This document shows positions 35,940 to 44,812 of a stretch of DNA of 64,000 nt, piece after piece. This stretch comes from Ohtaekwangia sp036568665 (GTDB taxonomy: Bacteria > Bacteroidota > Bacteroidia > Cytophagales > Cyclobacteriaceae). Numbering within the stretch: the stretch's first letter is position 1; each line of letters starts with the position of its first letter. The position numbers and the translations under genes are program-made. The stretch covers positions 1 through 64,000 of the forward strand of contig NZ_DATCSD010000370.1 in NCBI RefSeq assembly GCF_036568665.1. Reading direction: 5' to 3'. Under the pieces are notes generated by a model that had not been told where the DNA came from, ran no database searches, and saw nothing but the letters and a program-made list of their open reading frames with translations.

Positions 35940-35972
35940 CAAATGTATAGCGCGGCATACCCCCGGTTCAAT
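35940..35972 (-). promoter_or_regulatory. Promoter of ohr
   Basis: On the minus strand TACATTTG (35940-35947) is an exact TAnnTTTG, with ATTG 21 nt upstream (35969-35972). It sits 23 nt from the ohr start codon. Confidence 0.5.
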
Positions 35973-36182
35973 GGAGATCATGGTGAAGTGGACGAATTGG
36001 CACCTCGCGTAGACATTCCGAAATGTGACGACACCCGCGAAAAAGCTTCCGGTATTGTCATGCGCATGACGGATGTATATACCTCTCAGAAAGTAACTTT
36101 AAACATTCATTGCAAGGGAATTTGCTTATTGGCTATTATGCCTGTTTTACCCCCGCATTTGCCGAACTGGCAACAGTATTCA
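35973..36182. other. Divergent intergenic region ohr/DUF1223
   Basis: The 330-nt gap between the divergent ohr and DUF1223 starts holds a promoter at each end. The middle part has no gene: a 103-codon plus-strand reading frame crosses it but has no family likeness and includes both promoters. Confidence 0.6.
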
Positions 36183-36213
36183 TTTCTTACAGGAAGCCAC
36201 CGGTATACTTTTG
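36183..36213 (+). promoter_or_regulatory. Promoter of the DUF1223 gene
   Basis: TTTC (36183-36186), 19 nt, TACTTTTG (36206-36213): exact -7 box with a 3-of-4 -33 element, 33 nt before the start. Confidence 0.6.
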
Positions 36214-36246
36214 AGAACAAATCATGTATAACACTAAATTTATAGT

Positions 36247-37023
36247 ATGAAATCCATTAGAATATTCGCTGCTGCTGCTGGCATTTGTATAGTACTCATT
36301 GCCGCGATCAGCATTCGTGAGGAAAAAACAGAAGATGTTACGATCACTACCGGTAATCCGGGCTTCGCCCTGCTGGAGCTATTTACTTCAGAAGGATGCT
36401 CGAGCTGCCCGCCAGCCGATAAATTACTTGAAGAGATCCGCGAGAACTTTCAAAACCAGCCGGTATATATACTAGCCTTTCATGTCGATTACTGGAATCA
36501 CCTCGGATGGAAAGATCAGTTCAGCAAGGCTGAGTTCACCCAAAGACAACGCCAGTACTCAAGGTGGCTCGGAGTTGGTTCACTCTATACTCCTCAGCTG
36601 GTGATCAACGGATCAAAGGAGTTTGTTGGCTCCGACAGGAAAGCTGTACTGGAAGAAGTTACAGCAAACCTTACTACAGCGAAGTCAAATACACTCACAC
36701 TTCATTGTACGATCGAAGGAAATAAAGCGCTGGTGACTTACGAAGGCGTTGCCCGCGATGAACGTTCTGAACTCGTGCTGGCCCTTGTACAAAAGGCTGC
36801 ACAAAGCAATGTGAAGGCTGGCGAAAACTCCGGCAGAAAATTATCGCATGTACAAATAGTAAAAAGCCTGGAGCACGTTCGCATCGATCCATCCCAACCG
36901 GTAACCCTGACGTTGCCTCCTGACTTTACCACTGCCGACTGGGAACTGATCGGCTTTGTTCAGCAAAAAAGTGATGGTCATGCTTCTATGGCTGGCAGAT
37001 TTGATTTTGATTCAAAGCGCTAA
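36247..37023 (+). CDS. DUF1223 thioredoxin-like protein
   Basis: 258 aa. N-terminal membrane anchor/signal (about 5-23), then a thioredoxin-fold domain of the DUF1223 family: LLELFTSEGCSSCPPADKLL (CxxC at about 55-58), ILAFHVDYWNHLGWKDQF, YTPQLVINGSKEFVGSD (patterns read in parts). Periplasmic facing. The CSSC motif and cis-Pro (TPQ) are kept, so dithiol redox activity is plausible, but no substrate is known. Confidence 0.92.
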   Translation: MKSIRIFAAAAGICIVLIAAISIREEKTEDVTITTGNPGFALLELFTSEGCSSCPPADKLLEEIRENFQNQPVYILAFHVDYWNHLGWKDQFSKAEFTQRQRQYSRWLGVGSLYTPQLVINGSKEFVGSDRKAVLEEVTANLTTAKSNTLTLHCTIEGNKALVTYEGVARDERSELVLALVQKAAQSNVKAGENSGRKLSHVQIVKSLEHVRIDPSQPVTLTLPPDFTTADWELIGFVQQKSDGHASMAGRFDFDSKR

Positions 37024-37039
37024 TACTCGGCATAAGAAA

Positions 37040-37070
37040 TGTCTAACTCACGGTCGATATTGTCTAACTC
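37040..37070 (+). promoter_or_regulatory. Candidate LytTR-binding direct repeat
   Basis: TGTCTAACTC occurs at 37040-37049 and again at 37061-37070, a 21-bp period (two helical turns). Two direct repeats about two turns apart is the known geometry of LytTR-domain binding sites. CTCACGG/CCGTGAG also forms an inverted repeat here. A near -7 box TCACTTTG lies at 37117-37124. Confidence 0.5.
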
Positions 37071-37137
37071 GGCCGTGAGTATCTGTATATATTGTCGGGA
37101 GATAGTAACTTAGCACTCACTTTGCAACGACAACCGT

Positions 37138-38157
37138 ATGCTCCAAAAAACATTCAAGCTCTCGAACAAAATCATTTGGCTCTCGTCACTTTTTCTGGGT
37201 ATACTTTCATCGGTTCCTAAAATTGCCGAGCATCATTTCAATCCTTACGAAGCGCTCGTTAATTCGCTGATCACTTTCTTGTTCTCGCTTTTTATCTGGT
37301 ATTATAACATCTATACCCTTCCAAAATTTACTTCACGTAATGCTATCAGCGAGTTCTCTGTTGCACGGCTCCTCAAAAGTCTGGTGGTAGGTTTAGGAGT
37401 TATGTTTCTGCTGGCTTGCCTGCAACAATACCTGTTAACACATCTCAGCTTTGGCCCCGTAATGCTCATGATAGAAGTAAGAGGTATATTAATCAATCTC
37501 ACGTTCTACATGTTTCTGCATCTTCTCTACCAAAGTTACCAAAACCAACAGGTGGCAATAGAACTTGAACGTACAAAGTCCGACAATCTCAGTGCACAAT
37601 ACGAGCTCATCAAACAGCAGGTAAATCCTCACTTTCTCTTTAACAGTCTCAACACCCTGAAGTATATGGTGGAGAGTGACGATGCCGGCAGTGTAAACTT
37701 TATTCTGAAGCTGTCGGATTTTTACAGATATACTCTGGAAAGCAGGAAGCACAACCTGATCAAACTATCCAAAGAACTGGAAATATTACAATCATACCTG
37801 TTTCTGCTGAAAGCTCGTTTTGAAGAAGGAATTGTATTGTCTGTACGCATCGATCAATCGCTATGCCAATCCTATATACCTCCGTTTACATTGCAGCTTC
37901 TATTGGAGAATTGTATCAAACACAATATAGTATCACTACAGCATCCACTGGAAATCAATATATACTCCGATGAGCAGTATATTACGGTTGAGAATAAACT
38001 TCAACTCAAAAAGACACCCGAAGCTTCTACCGGGCTGGGTCTTGCCAATATTAACCAGCGCTATATTCACCTGCAGGATAAAGAAATACTGATCACCGTA
38101 ACGGATACTCTATTTACCGTAAAACTTCCTATTATTCATGAAGATCATCATCATTGA
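37138..38157 (+). CDS. LytS/YehU-type sensor histidine kinase
   Basis: 339 aa. About four membrane helices (residues 12-30, 42-60, 80-100, 113-135) precede a His_kinase domain (pfam06580 type) with the phosphoacceptor in QVNPHFLFNSLNTLKYM and an ATPase end with LLLENCIKHNI and TGLGLANINQRY. No extracytoplasmic sensor domain is evident. Its 3' end overlaps the response-regulator gene by 20 nt, so the two are translationally coupled. Confidence 0.95.
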   Translation: MLQKTFKLSNKIIWLSSLFLGILSSVPKIAEHHFNPYEALVNSLITFLFSLFIWYYNIYTLPKFTSRNAISEFSVARLLKSLVVGLGVMFLLACLQQYLLTHLSFGPVMLMIEVRGILINLTFYMFLHLLYQSYQNQQVAIELERTKSDNLSAQYELIKQQVNPHFLFNSLNTLKYMVESDDAGSVNFILKLSDFYRYTLESRKHNLIKLSKELEILQSYLFLLKARFEEGIVLSVRIDQSLCQSYIPPFTLQLLLENCIKHNIVSLQHPLEINIYSDEQYITVENKLQLKKTPEASTGLGLANINQRYIHLQDKEILITVTDTLFTVKLPIIHEDHHH

Positions 38158-38902
38158 AGACGAACTGAAAGCGGCAAAATCGCTGGCCGCTATGATTGAA
38201 AAACTACGACCGAATGCTGAGATCATCGCACAGTTGCAAAGTGTTGATAGTACTATAGCCTATCTTTCAGAACACGAGCAGCCCGATCTTATTTTTATGG
38301 ATGTGCAGCTTTCTGACGGTTTGTGCTTCGAGATATTCAAAGTAATCAAGATCCATTGTCCGATCATATTCTGTACGGCCTTCGGAGAATACGCGATGGA
38401 TGCTATCAAAGCCAATGGTATAGATTACCTGCTGAAACCTTTTTCGAAAGAACAACTGGAAGAAGCCTTTCTGAAAGTGGAAGGATTTAAAACCTTCTTT
38501 CAAAGAAATACACAGCCCGATATGTCGGTCTTTCTCAAAATGATGGGAATGGATGAAGGCAAAAAGAACTTCCTGGTTTTCAGAAGTAACAAATATACCA
38601 CCGTACCGACCGATCAGATCGCCTACTTCTATATCAAAAACGAACTTGTTACCATCGTAACATTTCAGTCGCAGGAGTATACATTGGATCAAACCATGGA
38701 GCAGGTACAGAGCTCGGTCTCTTCCAAACAGTTTTACCGGCTTAACCGACAATATCTTATCAACTTCAGTGCAGTGAAAGAAGTAGAACATTACTTTGCG
38801 CGAAAGCTGTTTGTGAAACTATCGATATCGACACCGGAAAAATTATTGATCGGCAAAGAGAAGACCACCACTTTCCTCCAATGGCTGGAAGGTGGTCGGT
38901 AA
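38138..38902 (+). CDS. LytTR-family response regulator
   Basis: 254 aa. Receiver domain (about 1-120) with the acidic pair IIEDE, phosphoacceptor in PDLIFMDVQLSDG and the switch Lys in YLLKPF; LytTR DNA-binding domain (about 145-250) with FLVFRSNKYTTVPTDQIAYFY and FYRLNRQYLINFSAVKEVEHYF (patterns read in parts). Partner of the upstream kinase. The direct repeat at 37040-37070 is a candidate autoregulatory site. Confidence 0.95.
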   Translation: MKIIIIEDELKAAKSLAAMIEKLRPNAEIIAQLQSVDSTIAYLSEHEQPDLIFMDVQLSDGLCFEIFKVIKIHCPIIFCTAFGEYAMDAIKANGIDYLLKPFSKEQLEEAFLKVEGFKTFFQRNTQPDMSVFLKMMGMDEGKKNFLVFRSNKYTTVPTDQIAYFYIKNELVTIVTFQSQEYTLDQTMEQVQSSVSSKQFYRLNRQYLINFSAVKEVEHYFARKLFVKLSISTPEKLLIGKEKTTTFLQWLEGGR

Positions 38903-39142
38903 TGTTGTGCACGCTTCCATAAACTGGAGCGGTTCGCATACCTCACCGGCCGCAGTCTCTTGGTATTCAAAAAAGATTTCGCGTTACACCGGGTCGCTGG
39001 TTAATACAAAAGCGACTGCAGGAAGCTTACTTCCAGATCAACAAAGAAAGGCAGGAAACCTTCTGAAATATACCTTGAACTCGGCTTCGAAGACCTGTCG
39101 CATTTTTCATTCGCCTTTAAGAAAAGTTCGGCCAATCGCTAA
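38903..39142 (+). pseudogene. Broken AraC-family HTH remnant
   Basis: Three overlapping frames together spell an ExsA-like AraC C-terminal domain. First KLERFAYLTGRSLLVFKKDF, ending in a stop; then in another frame RVTPGRWLIQKRLQEAY and FQINKERQ; then in the third frame KPSEIYLELGFEDLSHFSF and AFKKSSANR before a stop at 39140-39142. Two frameshifts and the loss of the N-terminal sensor half show decay. It starts immediately after the LytTR stop codon. Confidence 0.85.
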
Positions 39143-39273
39143 TGAGTTGATCAGACAATCTGTAACAAAGGAGTAGAAAGTAAATTTCTCTGCGACTTGA
39201 TTCGGCCATACTTATTCTCCTGCTCTTGTCAAACCTGAAAATGATATACTTATCTTTACCTTTTTACTAGAAA

Positions 39274-39789
39274 ATGCACATTCAGTCTTTCAACAAGACA
39301 ATCGATATCTGGATAGCAGAATTGGATCATTACAACCTTGATCAACTACGCACCAAGCCCGCTCCTGCCAGTTGGTCATTAGGCCAGGTATATATTCATA
39401 TTATTGATGATACGCATTACTATATCGATCAGATCAAAGCCTGTACACCTTTACAGGTCCATACCAACGATGACGCTACTGACCGTGCAAGGGTAATGCT
39501 ACTCAATAATGATTTCCCCAATGAAATGATTGAAGGCTCACCAAACAATGACAAGGTTCCGCAACCAGTCAGTATAGATCAGTTACGGAACGGTATGCTT
39601 GCACTCAGGGCAGAAATGAACAAAGTTGCGTTGGAGATTTCTAAAGGTGCATTGCCCGGCAAAGCTCAACATCCAGGTTTTAATTATCTCACGGCTAACG
39701 AGTGGCTTCAGTTTGCCGAGATGCACATCCGACATCATCTGCGACAGAAGAAAAGGATCGATCTGTTTCTTTCCAGTATAAAATTATAG
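39274..39789 (+). CDS. DinB-superfamily protein
   Basis: 171 aa, four-helix DinB/YfiT-like fold. Likely metal-ligand histidines: WSLGQVYIHIIDDTHYYID near 33-50 and EMHIRHHLRQKKRI near 150-163. DinB-like proteins are often thiol-dependent transferases or of unknown role. A TACCTTTT box (7 of 8) at 39257-39264 may be its promoter. A strong terminator follows. Confidence 0.85.
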   Translation: MHIQSFNKTIDIWIAELDHYNLDQLRTKPAPASWSLGQVYIHIIDDTHYYIDQIKACTPLQVHTNDDATDRARVMLLNNDFPNEMIEGSPNNDKVPQPVSIDQLRNGMLALRAEMNKVALEISKGALPGKAQHPGFNYLTANEWLQFAEMHIRHHLRQKKRIDLFLSSIKL

Positions 39790-39810
39790 CTCTAGTTATC
39801 CCGCCAAATA

Positions 39811-39843
39811 AAAAAGGAGTGTCATGCTGCGACACTCCTTTTT
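39811..39843. terminator. Bidirectional intrinsic terminator
   Basis: AAAAAGGAGTGTC and GACACTCCTTTTT pair perfectly over 13 bp around a 7-nt loop. The A-run and T-run serve both strands, between the convergent DinB and hydrolase/deacetylase genes. Confidence 0.92.
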
Positions 39844-39861
39844 AGTATGATGAAAGATCGT

Positions 39862-42213
39862 TTATTTCTTCGCGCTCAAAACATCTTCATAACTCACCAA
39901 TGCTATACCTTTTCGAATGATGGCCTCTTTTACTTTTTCGCTGGTAAATATCGTGGTTACATCTTGTCGACCCTGCGCTACATCTTCGTAACCGATATGG
40001 TAGATAGCCCTGAGCTCGTCATTATCTATACCGGGATGCTCAACAAATACATAGGTCTTGCCAGCTTCCAGTTTGTCCAGCATATCAATAAAAGCTCGTA
40101 TACGCTGTTCGGTTGTTTTATTTCGCATATCAAAACCGGTATACGATATAGCCAGCGTCTTTTCTGCATCAACATCTACCATCGGTAAATTATACTCTTT
40201 GGCAAGACGCTGTGCCAGTGCCTTTACTTCCGGCGTGAAAGCCGTGCTCATCATGTGTCCGGATATGTGACTCACTTGAGGTATATATTTCCTGGCCATC
40301 ACGATCTGTGCACGCAATTCTTTCTCTATATCTTCCAGCTTCCAGGGATTATCGACTACCGCTTGTCCCGGGTAGTTTCTGTTTTTGAATATCATCGGGT
40401 AAAAATAGCCATCGGCATTCCGGAGGCTTGGGCAATCAGTTAATGGTCGCCATTTTACATTGTCCCATTCGCTGGTAATAGCGAAGTGCAACCCCACATC
40501 TACACGCGGATTACGGTTCAGTATCTTTACAGTTTCCGGGAACCATGGAGAAGGTACAATAACTTCGATAGAGGTTTCTATACCCTGGCGATACGATTTG
40601 ATCAACGCTTCATTGGCCGAATGCGAAAAGCCCATGTCATCACCGCGAATGATCAGCTTCGGAGCATTTGCCACCGGCTTCTTCTCCACGCCTTTCAGAT
40701 GTAAAGCAATCGACTTGTTAAAGCTGTTCTCAAAATCAAGCGAAGCATATTCTCCATCAAACGTGCAGCGAATAGTTTCTGTATGCGGGCTTTCTATATA
40801 GCGAAGTGTAAGCTCCAGTGTTTTATCATCCGCCCAGCGATAACTCTCGGCAATTTTAAAAGGCGATAGTCCCACACGATTATGTTTGGCACGCGCCACC
40901 AGGTAAGGTCCGAATTTATCCGTTTCAGCTTTCTCCCATTTACCGGGTGTAAATTGAAATGCATGTGTAGCAGAATCAGTATTCAAGGTTAGCTGACATA
41001 CACCATTCCTGAAATCCAGACGAAAACTTTCCAGTCGTCTGTCGCTGCTAATGATTCCAAAAGTTTTACCGGTAACAGCAGCTTCCTGCGCAGCGTTTGT
41101 TTTACCCGCAGGCAACGGCAGGGCCAGGGCAGCCAGCCGCGCTTTCAGTTCCTTTGCCTTTTTAGCATTGGCCGATAATTTTTCCTTGCTGAATGCCGAC
41201 AGTATATATTTCCACACGAGGTTCAATTCATTCTGCATGCTCGATGATTCGGAAGTGACAGCGATCACCGCATCATGCTCCGGCAACACGAGTATATATT
41301 GACCAAACGCACCATCTGCACGATAAGAATTGTGACGGCTTCGCCACATCTGGTAGCAATAGCCTTGCAACCAATCGCTGGAATCTTTTTTCACTTGTGG
41401 CGCTGCTGGATCCTGATCAATCTTGGCAGTGGAAGCTTCTTCTATCCACGTTGCCGGAAGAATCTGTTTACCTTGCCATTGTCCCTTCTGTAAAAACAAC
41501 TGACCGAACTTGGCCATGTCTTCAGTCTTCAATCGCAAACCCCACCCACCTGTATTTATACCTTTCGCATCCGTTTCCCAATCTATACCTGTTATACCCA
41601 GCGGATCGAATAAACGTGGTTTTAAATAATCTGCTATCCTTTGGCCTGTTACCTTCTGCACAATGGCCGACAACGTATAGGTAGCGGCAGAGTTATAGAG
41701 AAATTTAGTGCCTGGTTCGTATGCTATAGGAATGCTCAAAAATTTCCGTACCCAGTTTTCTTCACGATTCACATCGCCTGTCGGGTCCGTTGCCTGCCCT
41801 ACACTCATAGACAGTAAATGTTTGATACGAAGATCTGCGAGGTAAGGGCTTATCTCTACAGGTGCATCCTCCGGGAAAAATGAAATGACTTTATCTTCTA
41901 CGCTCAGTTTGTTTTCTGCTACAGCAAATCCTACTGCAGTGGCTGTAAAACTTTTACTTACCGAATAGAGTGTATGTTTCAGATCAGCACGATACGGGTT
42001 CCACCAACCCTCTGCCACTACTTTACCATGACGCAGAATCATAATGCTATGAAACTCATGATTCGTTTTGGCAGCGGCATCCAGGAAGTTAATGATCGCC
42101 TGTGAAGAAACATCTTCTGCTTCCGGTGTACTACTTCGCGGAAGCGATGTTGTTTGGGCGAATACCTGGATCGCCAGTAAAAATAAAACAAGTGTATTTC
42201 TGAAATGAGTCAT
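39862..42213 (-). CDS. Serine beta-lactamase-like hydrolase fused to a ChbG/YdjC deacetylase
   Basis: 783 aa from the ATG at 42211-42213 (MTHFRNTLVLF), giving a signal peptide ending VFAQ; an ATG at 42240 is nine codons upstream. The N-terminal domain (about 30-350) is a class C beta-lactamase/transpeptidase-like hydrolase with the SxxK motif in LYSVSKSFTA and YNSAATYTLSAIVQ (YxN-type). A linker (about 350-500) resembles DUF3471-type beta domains. The C-terminal domain (about 505-783) is ChbG/HpnK: LIIRGDDMGFSHSANEAL, VDVGLHFAIT, SHISGHMM. Together this suggests a secreted amidase/deacetylase acting on a glycan or peptidoglycan fragment (inference). Confidence 0.9.
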   Translation of the reverse strand: MTHFRNTLVLFLLAIQVFAQTTSLPRSSTPEAEDVSSQAIINFLDAAAKTNHEFHSIMILRHGKVVAEGWWNPYRADLKHTLYSVSKSFTATAVGFAVAENKLSVEDKVISFFPEDAPVEISPYLADLRIKHLLSMSVGQATDPTGDVNREENWVRKFLSIPIAYEPGTKFLYNSAATYTLSAIVQKVTGQRIADYLKPRLFDPLGITGIDWETDAKGINTGGWGLRLKTEDMAKFGQLFLQKGQWQGKQILPATWIEEASTAKIDQDPAAPQVKKDSSDWLQGYCYQMWRSRHNSYRADGAFGQYILVLPEHDAVIAVTSESSSMQNELNLVWKYILSAFSKEKLSANAKKAKELKARLAALALPLPAGKTNAAQEAAVTGKTFGIISSDRRLESFRLDFRNGVCQLTLNTDSATHAFQFTPGKWEKAETDKFGPYLVARAKHNRVGLSPFKIAESYRWADDKTLELTLRYIESPHTETIRCTFDGEYASLDFENSFNKSIALHLKGVEKKPVANAPKLIIRGDDMGFSHSANEALIKSYRQGIETSIEVIVPSPWFPETVKILNRNPRVDVGLHFAITSEWDNVKWRPLTDCPSLRNADGYFYPMIFKNRNYPGQAVVDNPWKLEDIEKELRAQIVMARKYIPQVSHISGHMMSTAFTPEVKALAQRLAKEYNLPMVDVDAEKTLAISYTGFDMRNKTTEQRIRAFIDMLDKLEAGKTYVFVEHPGIDNDELRAIYHIGYEDVAQGRQDVTTIFTSEKVKEAIIRKGIALVSYEDVLSAKK

Positions 42214-42602
42214 GACGGGTATTGATCGTTGTATTTTCAAGTAACAAAATTCGACAACAAGTTCCTTGTACTATTTTATGAAATAGCTCCCGGTTTGCCG
42301 AGGTCTGTGCGCGAAGAGTGTGCGTGTAAATCCCATGGCACGAAGAACACCAGGAAGGCACAGCGTTTCGCAGAAATCATAAAGAAAATTTCGTCTGGCA
42401 CTATCAGGCAAAGGTGTAGCTGCCAGATTACATTTTCTCCCAGCGGCTAACAACCGGAAGCCGGCAGCGAATGCAAAGCGGAAATAAAGAAGTGACACTT
42501 ACCTGTAACCTGCTATGTATATTTACTGGTGAATTGCTGCCGGAAACAGTAACGTTGCAGCGGTTATAACTTTCTTCCGGCACCTATCATTACTATAGCA
42601 CT
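42214..42602. other. Divergent intergenic region without a recognised gene
   Basis: Lies between the hydrolase/deacetylase and LysR genes. Short open frames exist on both strands (for example 42271-42498 minus) but show no family likeness or promoter. The middle part is somewhat richer in G+C than the usual intergenic DNA here. LysR-type operators may lie here, but I could not point to a T-N11-A site with confidence. Confidence 0.5.
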
Positions 42603-43511
42603 ATGCTTTCATTCAAGCACGAAGTCTTCCTCGAAGTTGCCCGGCAATTAAGCTTTACCAAGGCAAGCCAGGTACTATATATCAGCCAGCCGGCCATTAC
42701 CAAACACATTCAGCAACTGGAAGAACAGTATAAAGCGAGTCTGTTCGAACGCAAGGGAAGCCAGATATCACTCACAGAAGCCGGTCGTATATTGCTCGAC
42801 TTCATTCAACGCGCCAAGGCTATTGAAAAACAGCTGGAGTATGAGATCAACACCTATCGGGATAAATTTCACGCCAAAGGCGAATTGAAACTCGGTGCCA
42901 GCACAACGGTAGCCCTATATATTATACCGCCTATACTTTCAACGTTCAGGCGCAAGTTTCCGGATGTGCGCATCAGTCTCGTAAACCGGAATACAGAGAA
43001 TGTGTTGAAGGCGATGCTCGATCACGAGATTGACCTGGGTATTATAGAAGGTAAAAACAAGATGTCGATGGTAAATAGCGAGTCATTTATAGCAGACGAG
43101 ATTATACCGGTTTGCTCCTCGCAAAGTTACCTCGCTAAAAAGATCAAGTATTCCATCGATGACTTAAGGACAATGCCGATCGCCTTGCGCGAGCGGGGTT
43201 CGGGTACACTCTCCGTGGTAAAACATGTACTCGGCAGTCATGGTATAAAAATGACAGATCTCAATATTACCATGCGCCTGGGCGGCACAGAAGCACTCAA
43301 AAACTTTGTATTGGCCGATGATAGTTTAGGATTTCTCTCCAGTCGTGCTGTATCAAAAGAACTGGCAGCCGGTGAACTGGTAAGACTATATATTGATAAT
43401 CTTTCGATGATCCGTCATTTTTACTTTATCCAGCGGCATGGTGATGAGAACCATGGACTTAACGATGCCTTTATCAAATTCTCGAAGAACCACTATAACA
43501 TGAAGTTATAA
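42603..43511 (+). CDS. LysR-family transcription regulator
   Basis: 302 aa. N-terminal winged HTH (LSFTKASQVLYISQPAITKHIQQLEEQYKASLFERKG, read in parts, about 16-55) and a periplasmic-binding-protein-like effector domain (about 90-295: LKLGASTTVALYIIPPILSTFRRKFPDV). CysL/YwfM-like style with a selective loop LRERGSGTLSVVKHVL near 195. It is 72 nt upstream of the threonine synthase-like gene on the same strand and may control it or the divergent hydrolase. Confidence 0.95.
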   Translation: MLSFKHEVFLEVARQLSFTKASQVLYISQPAITKHIQQLEEQYKASLFERKGSQISLTEAGRILLDFIQRAKAIEKQLEYEINTYRDKFHAKGELKLGASTTVALYIIPPILSTFRRKFPDVRISLVNRNTENVLKAMLDHEIDLGIIEGKNKMSMVNSESFIADEIIPVCSSQSYLAKKIKYSIDDLRTMPIALRERGSGTLSVVKHVLGSHGIKMTDLNITMRLGGTEALKNFVLADDSLGFLSSRAVSKELAAGELVRLYIDNLSMIRHFYFIQRHGDENHGLNDAFIKFSKNHYNMKL

Positions 43512-43583
43512 AGGATAACAAATCAGTATTAGTGACGGAATATACTTCGCTATACTTTCGCTTTGGCATTTGAGGCCAGAGGT

Positions 43584-44759
43584 ATGATTGCGCAGAAGCA
43601 GATTTCAAGAATATCCGTATTACAATGTTCCCGATGCGATAAAGTATATCCGCTCGATCAGGCAAATACTTTCGCATCGTGCGAACAGTGTGAGAAGGCT
43701 CCGCTGGTATGTGAGTACGATGTATTCTCCGGGCTTTCACGGAAAGATATAGATCACAGTGAACGATCGATGTGGCGGTATTTTGAAATGCTGCCGGTGT
43801 TCGACCGGAAGAACATTGTTACACTGGGTGAAGGCTGGACTCCCCTGCTTCCACTCGAGCGTCTCGGAAATATAGTGGGCATGCAGCAGCTATATTTAAA
43901 AGATGAATCGCTTAACCCTACCGGTTCATTCAAAGCACGCGGCCTTAGTATGGCCATTTCCAAAGCAAAAGAACTCGGCATAAACAATTGCATTATACCT
44001 ACAGCCGGCAATGCCGGTGGTGCGATGGCGGCCTACTGTGCACGTGCAGGAATGACGGCTACTGTAGTCATGCCTCGCCATACGCCTCAGGCTTTTAAAA
44101 CCGAGTGCGAATATTTCGGAGCCAAACTTATACTGGTAGATGGTCTCATCAACGACTGCGCAAAGAAAGTTGCAGAGCTCAATGCCGACAAGCAATACTT
44201 CGATGTGTCTACTATGAAAGAGCCGTATCGCCTGGAAGGTAAAAAGACCATGGGTTATGAAATTGCCGAACAGTTTCATTGGGAATTACCCGATGTTATA
44301 CTATATCCCACCGGTGGTGGCACTGGCCTCATTGGCATGTGGAAAGCATTTCGTGAAATGATGGAGATGGGCTGGATAGGAAGTAAAATGCCACGACTCA
44401 TTGCCGTGCAATCTGAAAATTGCAAGCCGGTAGAAGATGTTTTCTTTCATCGTAAGCCTGAAGGTCCCAGTAGACCCACCGTTGCCAATGGGTTAGCTGT
44501 GCCATTCCCTTTTGCTGATAAAATGATTCAGCAGGTGTTGCACGAAACTGCCGGCACGGCTATATCCGTACCTGAGAGAGAAATTATACCCTGCGTACGT
44601 CAGATGGCTGCTACCGAGGGATTGTTTATTTCTCCCGAAGGAGCCACTTTATTATCTGCACTCAAGATTATGCTCACTACCCAGGAAATTAATCCGGAGA
44701 GCCGGGTACTGCTGCTGAATACAGGCTCGGGCTATAAGTATATTGAAAGCATGATGTAA
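43584..44759 (+). CDS. thrC: Threonine synthase-like PLP enzyme with N-terminal zinc ribbon
   Basis: 391 aa from ATG 43584. N-terminal zinc ribbon with CSRC and CEQC pairs (about 15-35), then the fold-II PLP domain with the cofactor Lys in LNPTGSFKARGLSMA, the glycine loop IPTAGNAGGAMAAYCARAG, and VILYPTGGGTGLIGMWKAF (patterns read in parts). The zinc ribbon and length fit the archaeal-type threonine synthase group; related threonine dehydratases or diaminopropionate enzymes are possible. No homoserine kinase or other threonine gene is adjacent. Confidence 0.82.
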   Translation: MIAQKQISRISVLQCSRCDKVYPLDQANTFASCEQCEKAPLVCEYDVFSGLSRKDIDHSERSMWRYFEMLPVFDRKNIVTLGEGWTPLLPLERLGNIVGMQQLYLKDESLNPTGSFKARGLSMAISKAKELGINNCIIPTAGNAGGAMAAYCARAGMTATVVMPRHTPQAFKTECEYFGAKLILVDGLINDCAKKVAELNADKQYFDVSTMKEPYRLEGKKTMGYEIAEQFHWELPDVILYPTGGGTGLIGMWKAFREMMEMGWIGSKMPRLIAVQSENCKPVEDVFFHRKPEGPSRPTVANGLAVPFPFADKMIQQVLHETAGTAISVPEREIIPCVRQMAATEGLFISPEGATLLSALKIMLTTQEINPESRVLLLNTGSGYKYIESMM

Positions 44760-44762
44760 GCC

Positions 44763-44797
44763 TGCTGGCATATATACCACTATATATACAGCCGGCA
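44763..44797. terminator. Hairpin between convergent genes
   Basis: TGCTGGC (44763-44769) pairs with GCCGGCA (44791-44797) with one G-T step, and the inner ATATATA pairs with TATATAT around CCAC. It lies just after the thrC-like stop and before the stop of the YciI gene. Confidence 0.65.
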
Positions 44798-44812
44798 AAC
44801 ACAGATATATAC

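Noticed and set aside
35934..36245. 103-codon frame between ohr and DUF1223
   Set aside because: It spans both divergent promoters and has no protein-like features.
38892..39176. 94-codon plus-strand frame after lytTR
   Set aside because: Its translation has no family likeness, while the same DNA read in three other frame segments spells an AraC HTH; treated as a pseudogene.
42214..42602. Short frames in the gap before LysR considered as a gene remnant
   Set aside because: No frame shows a recognisable motif, unlike the AraC remnant; left as intergenic.
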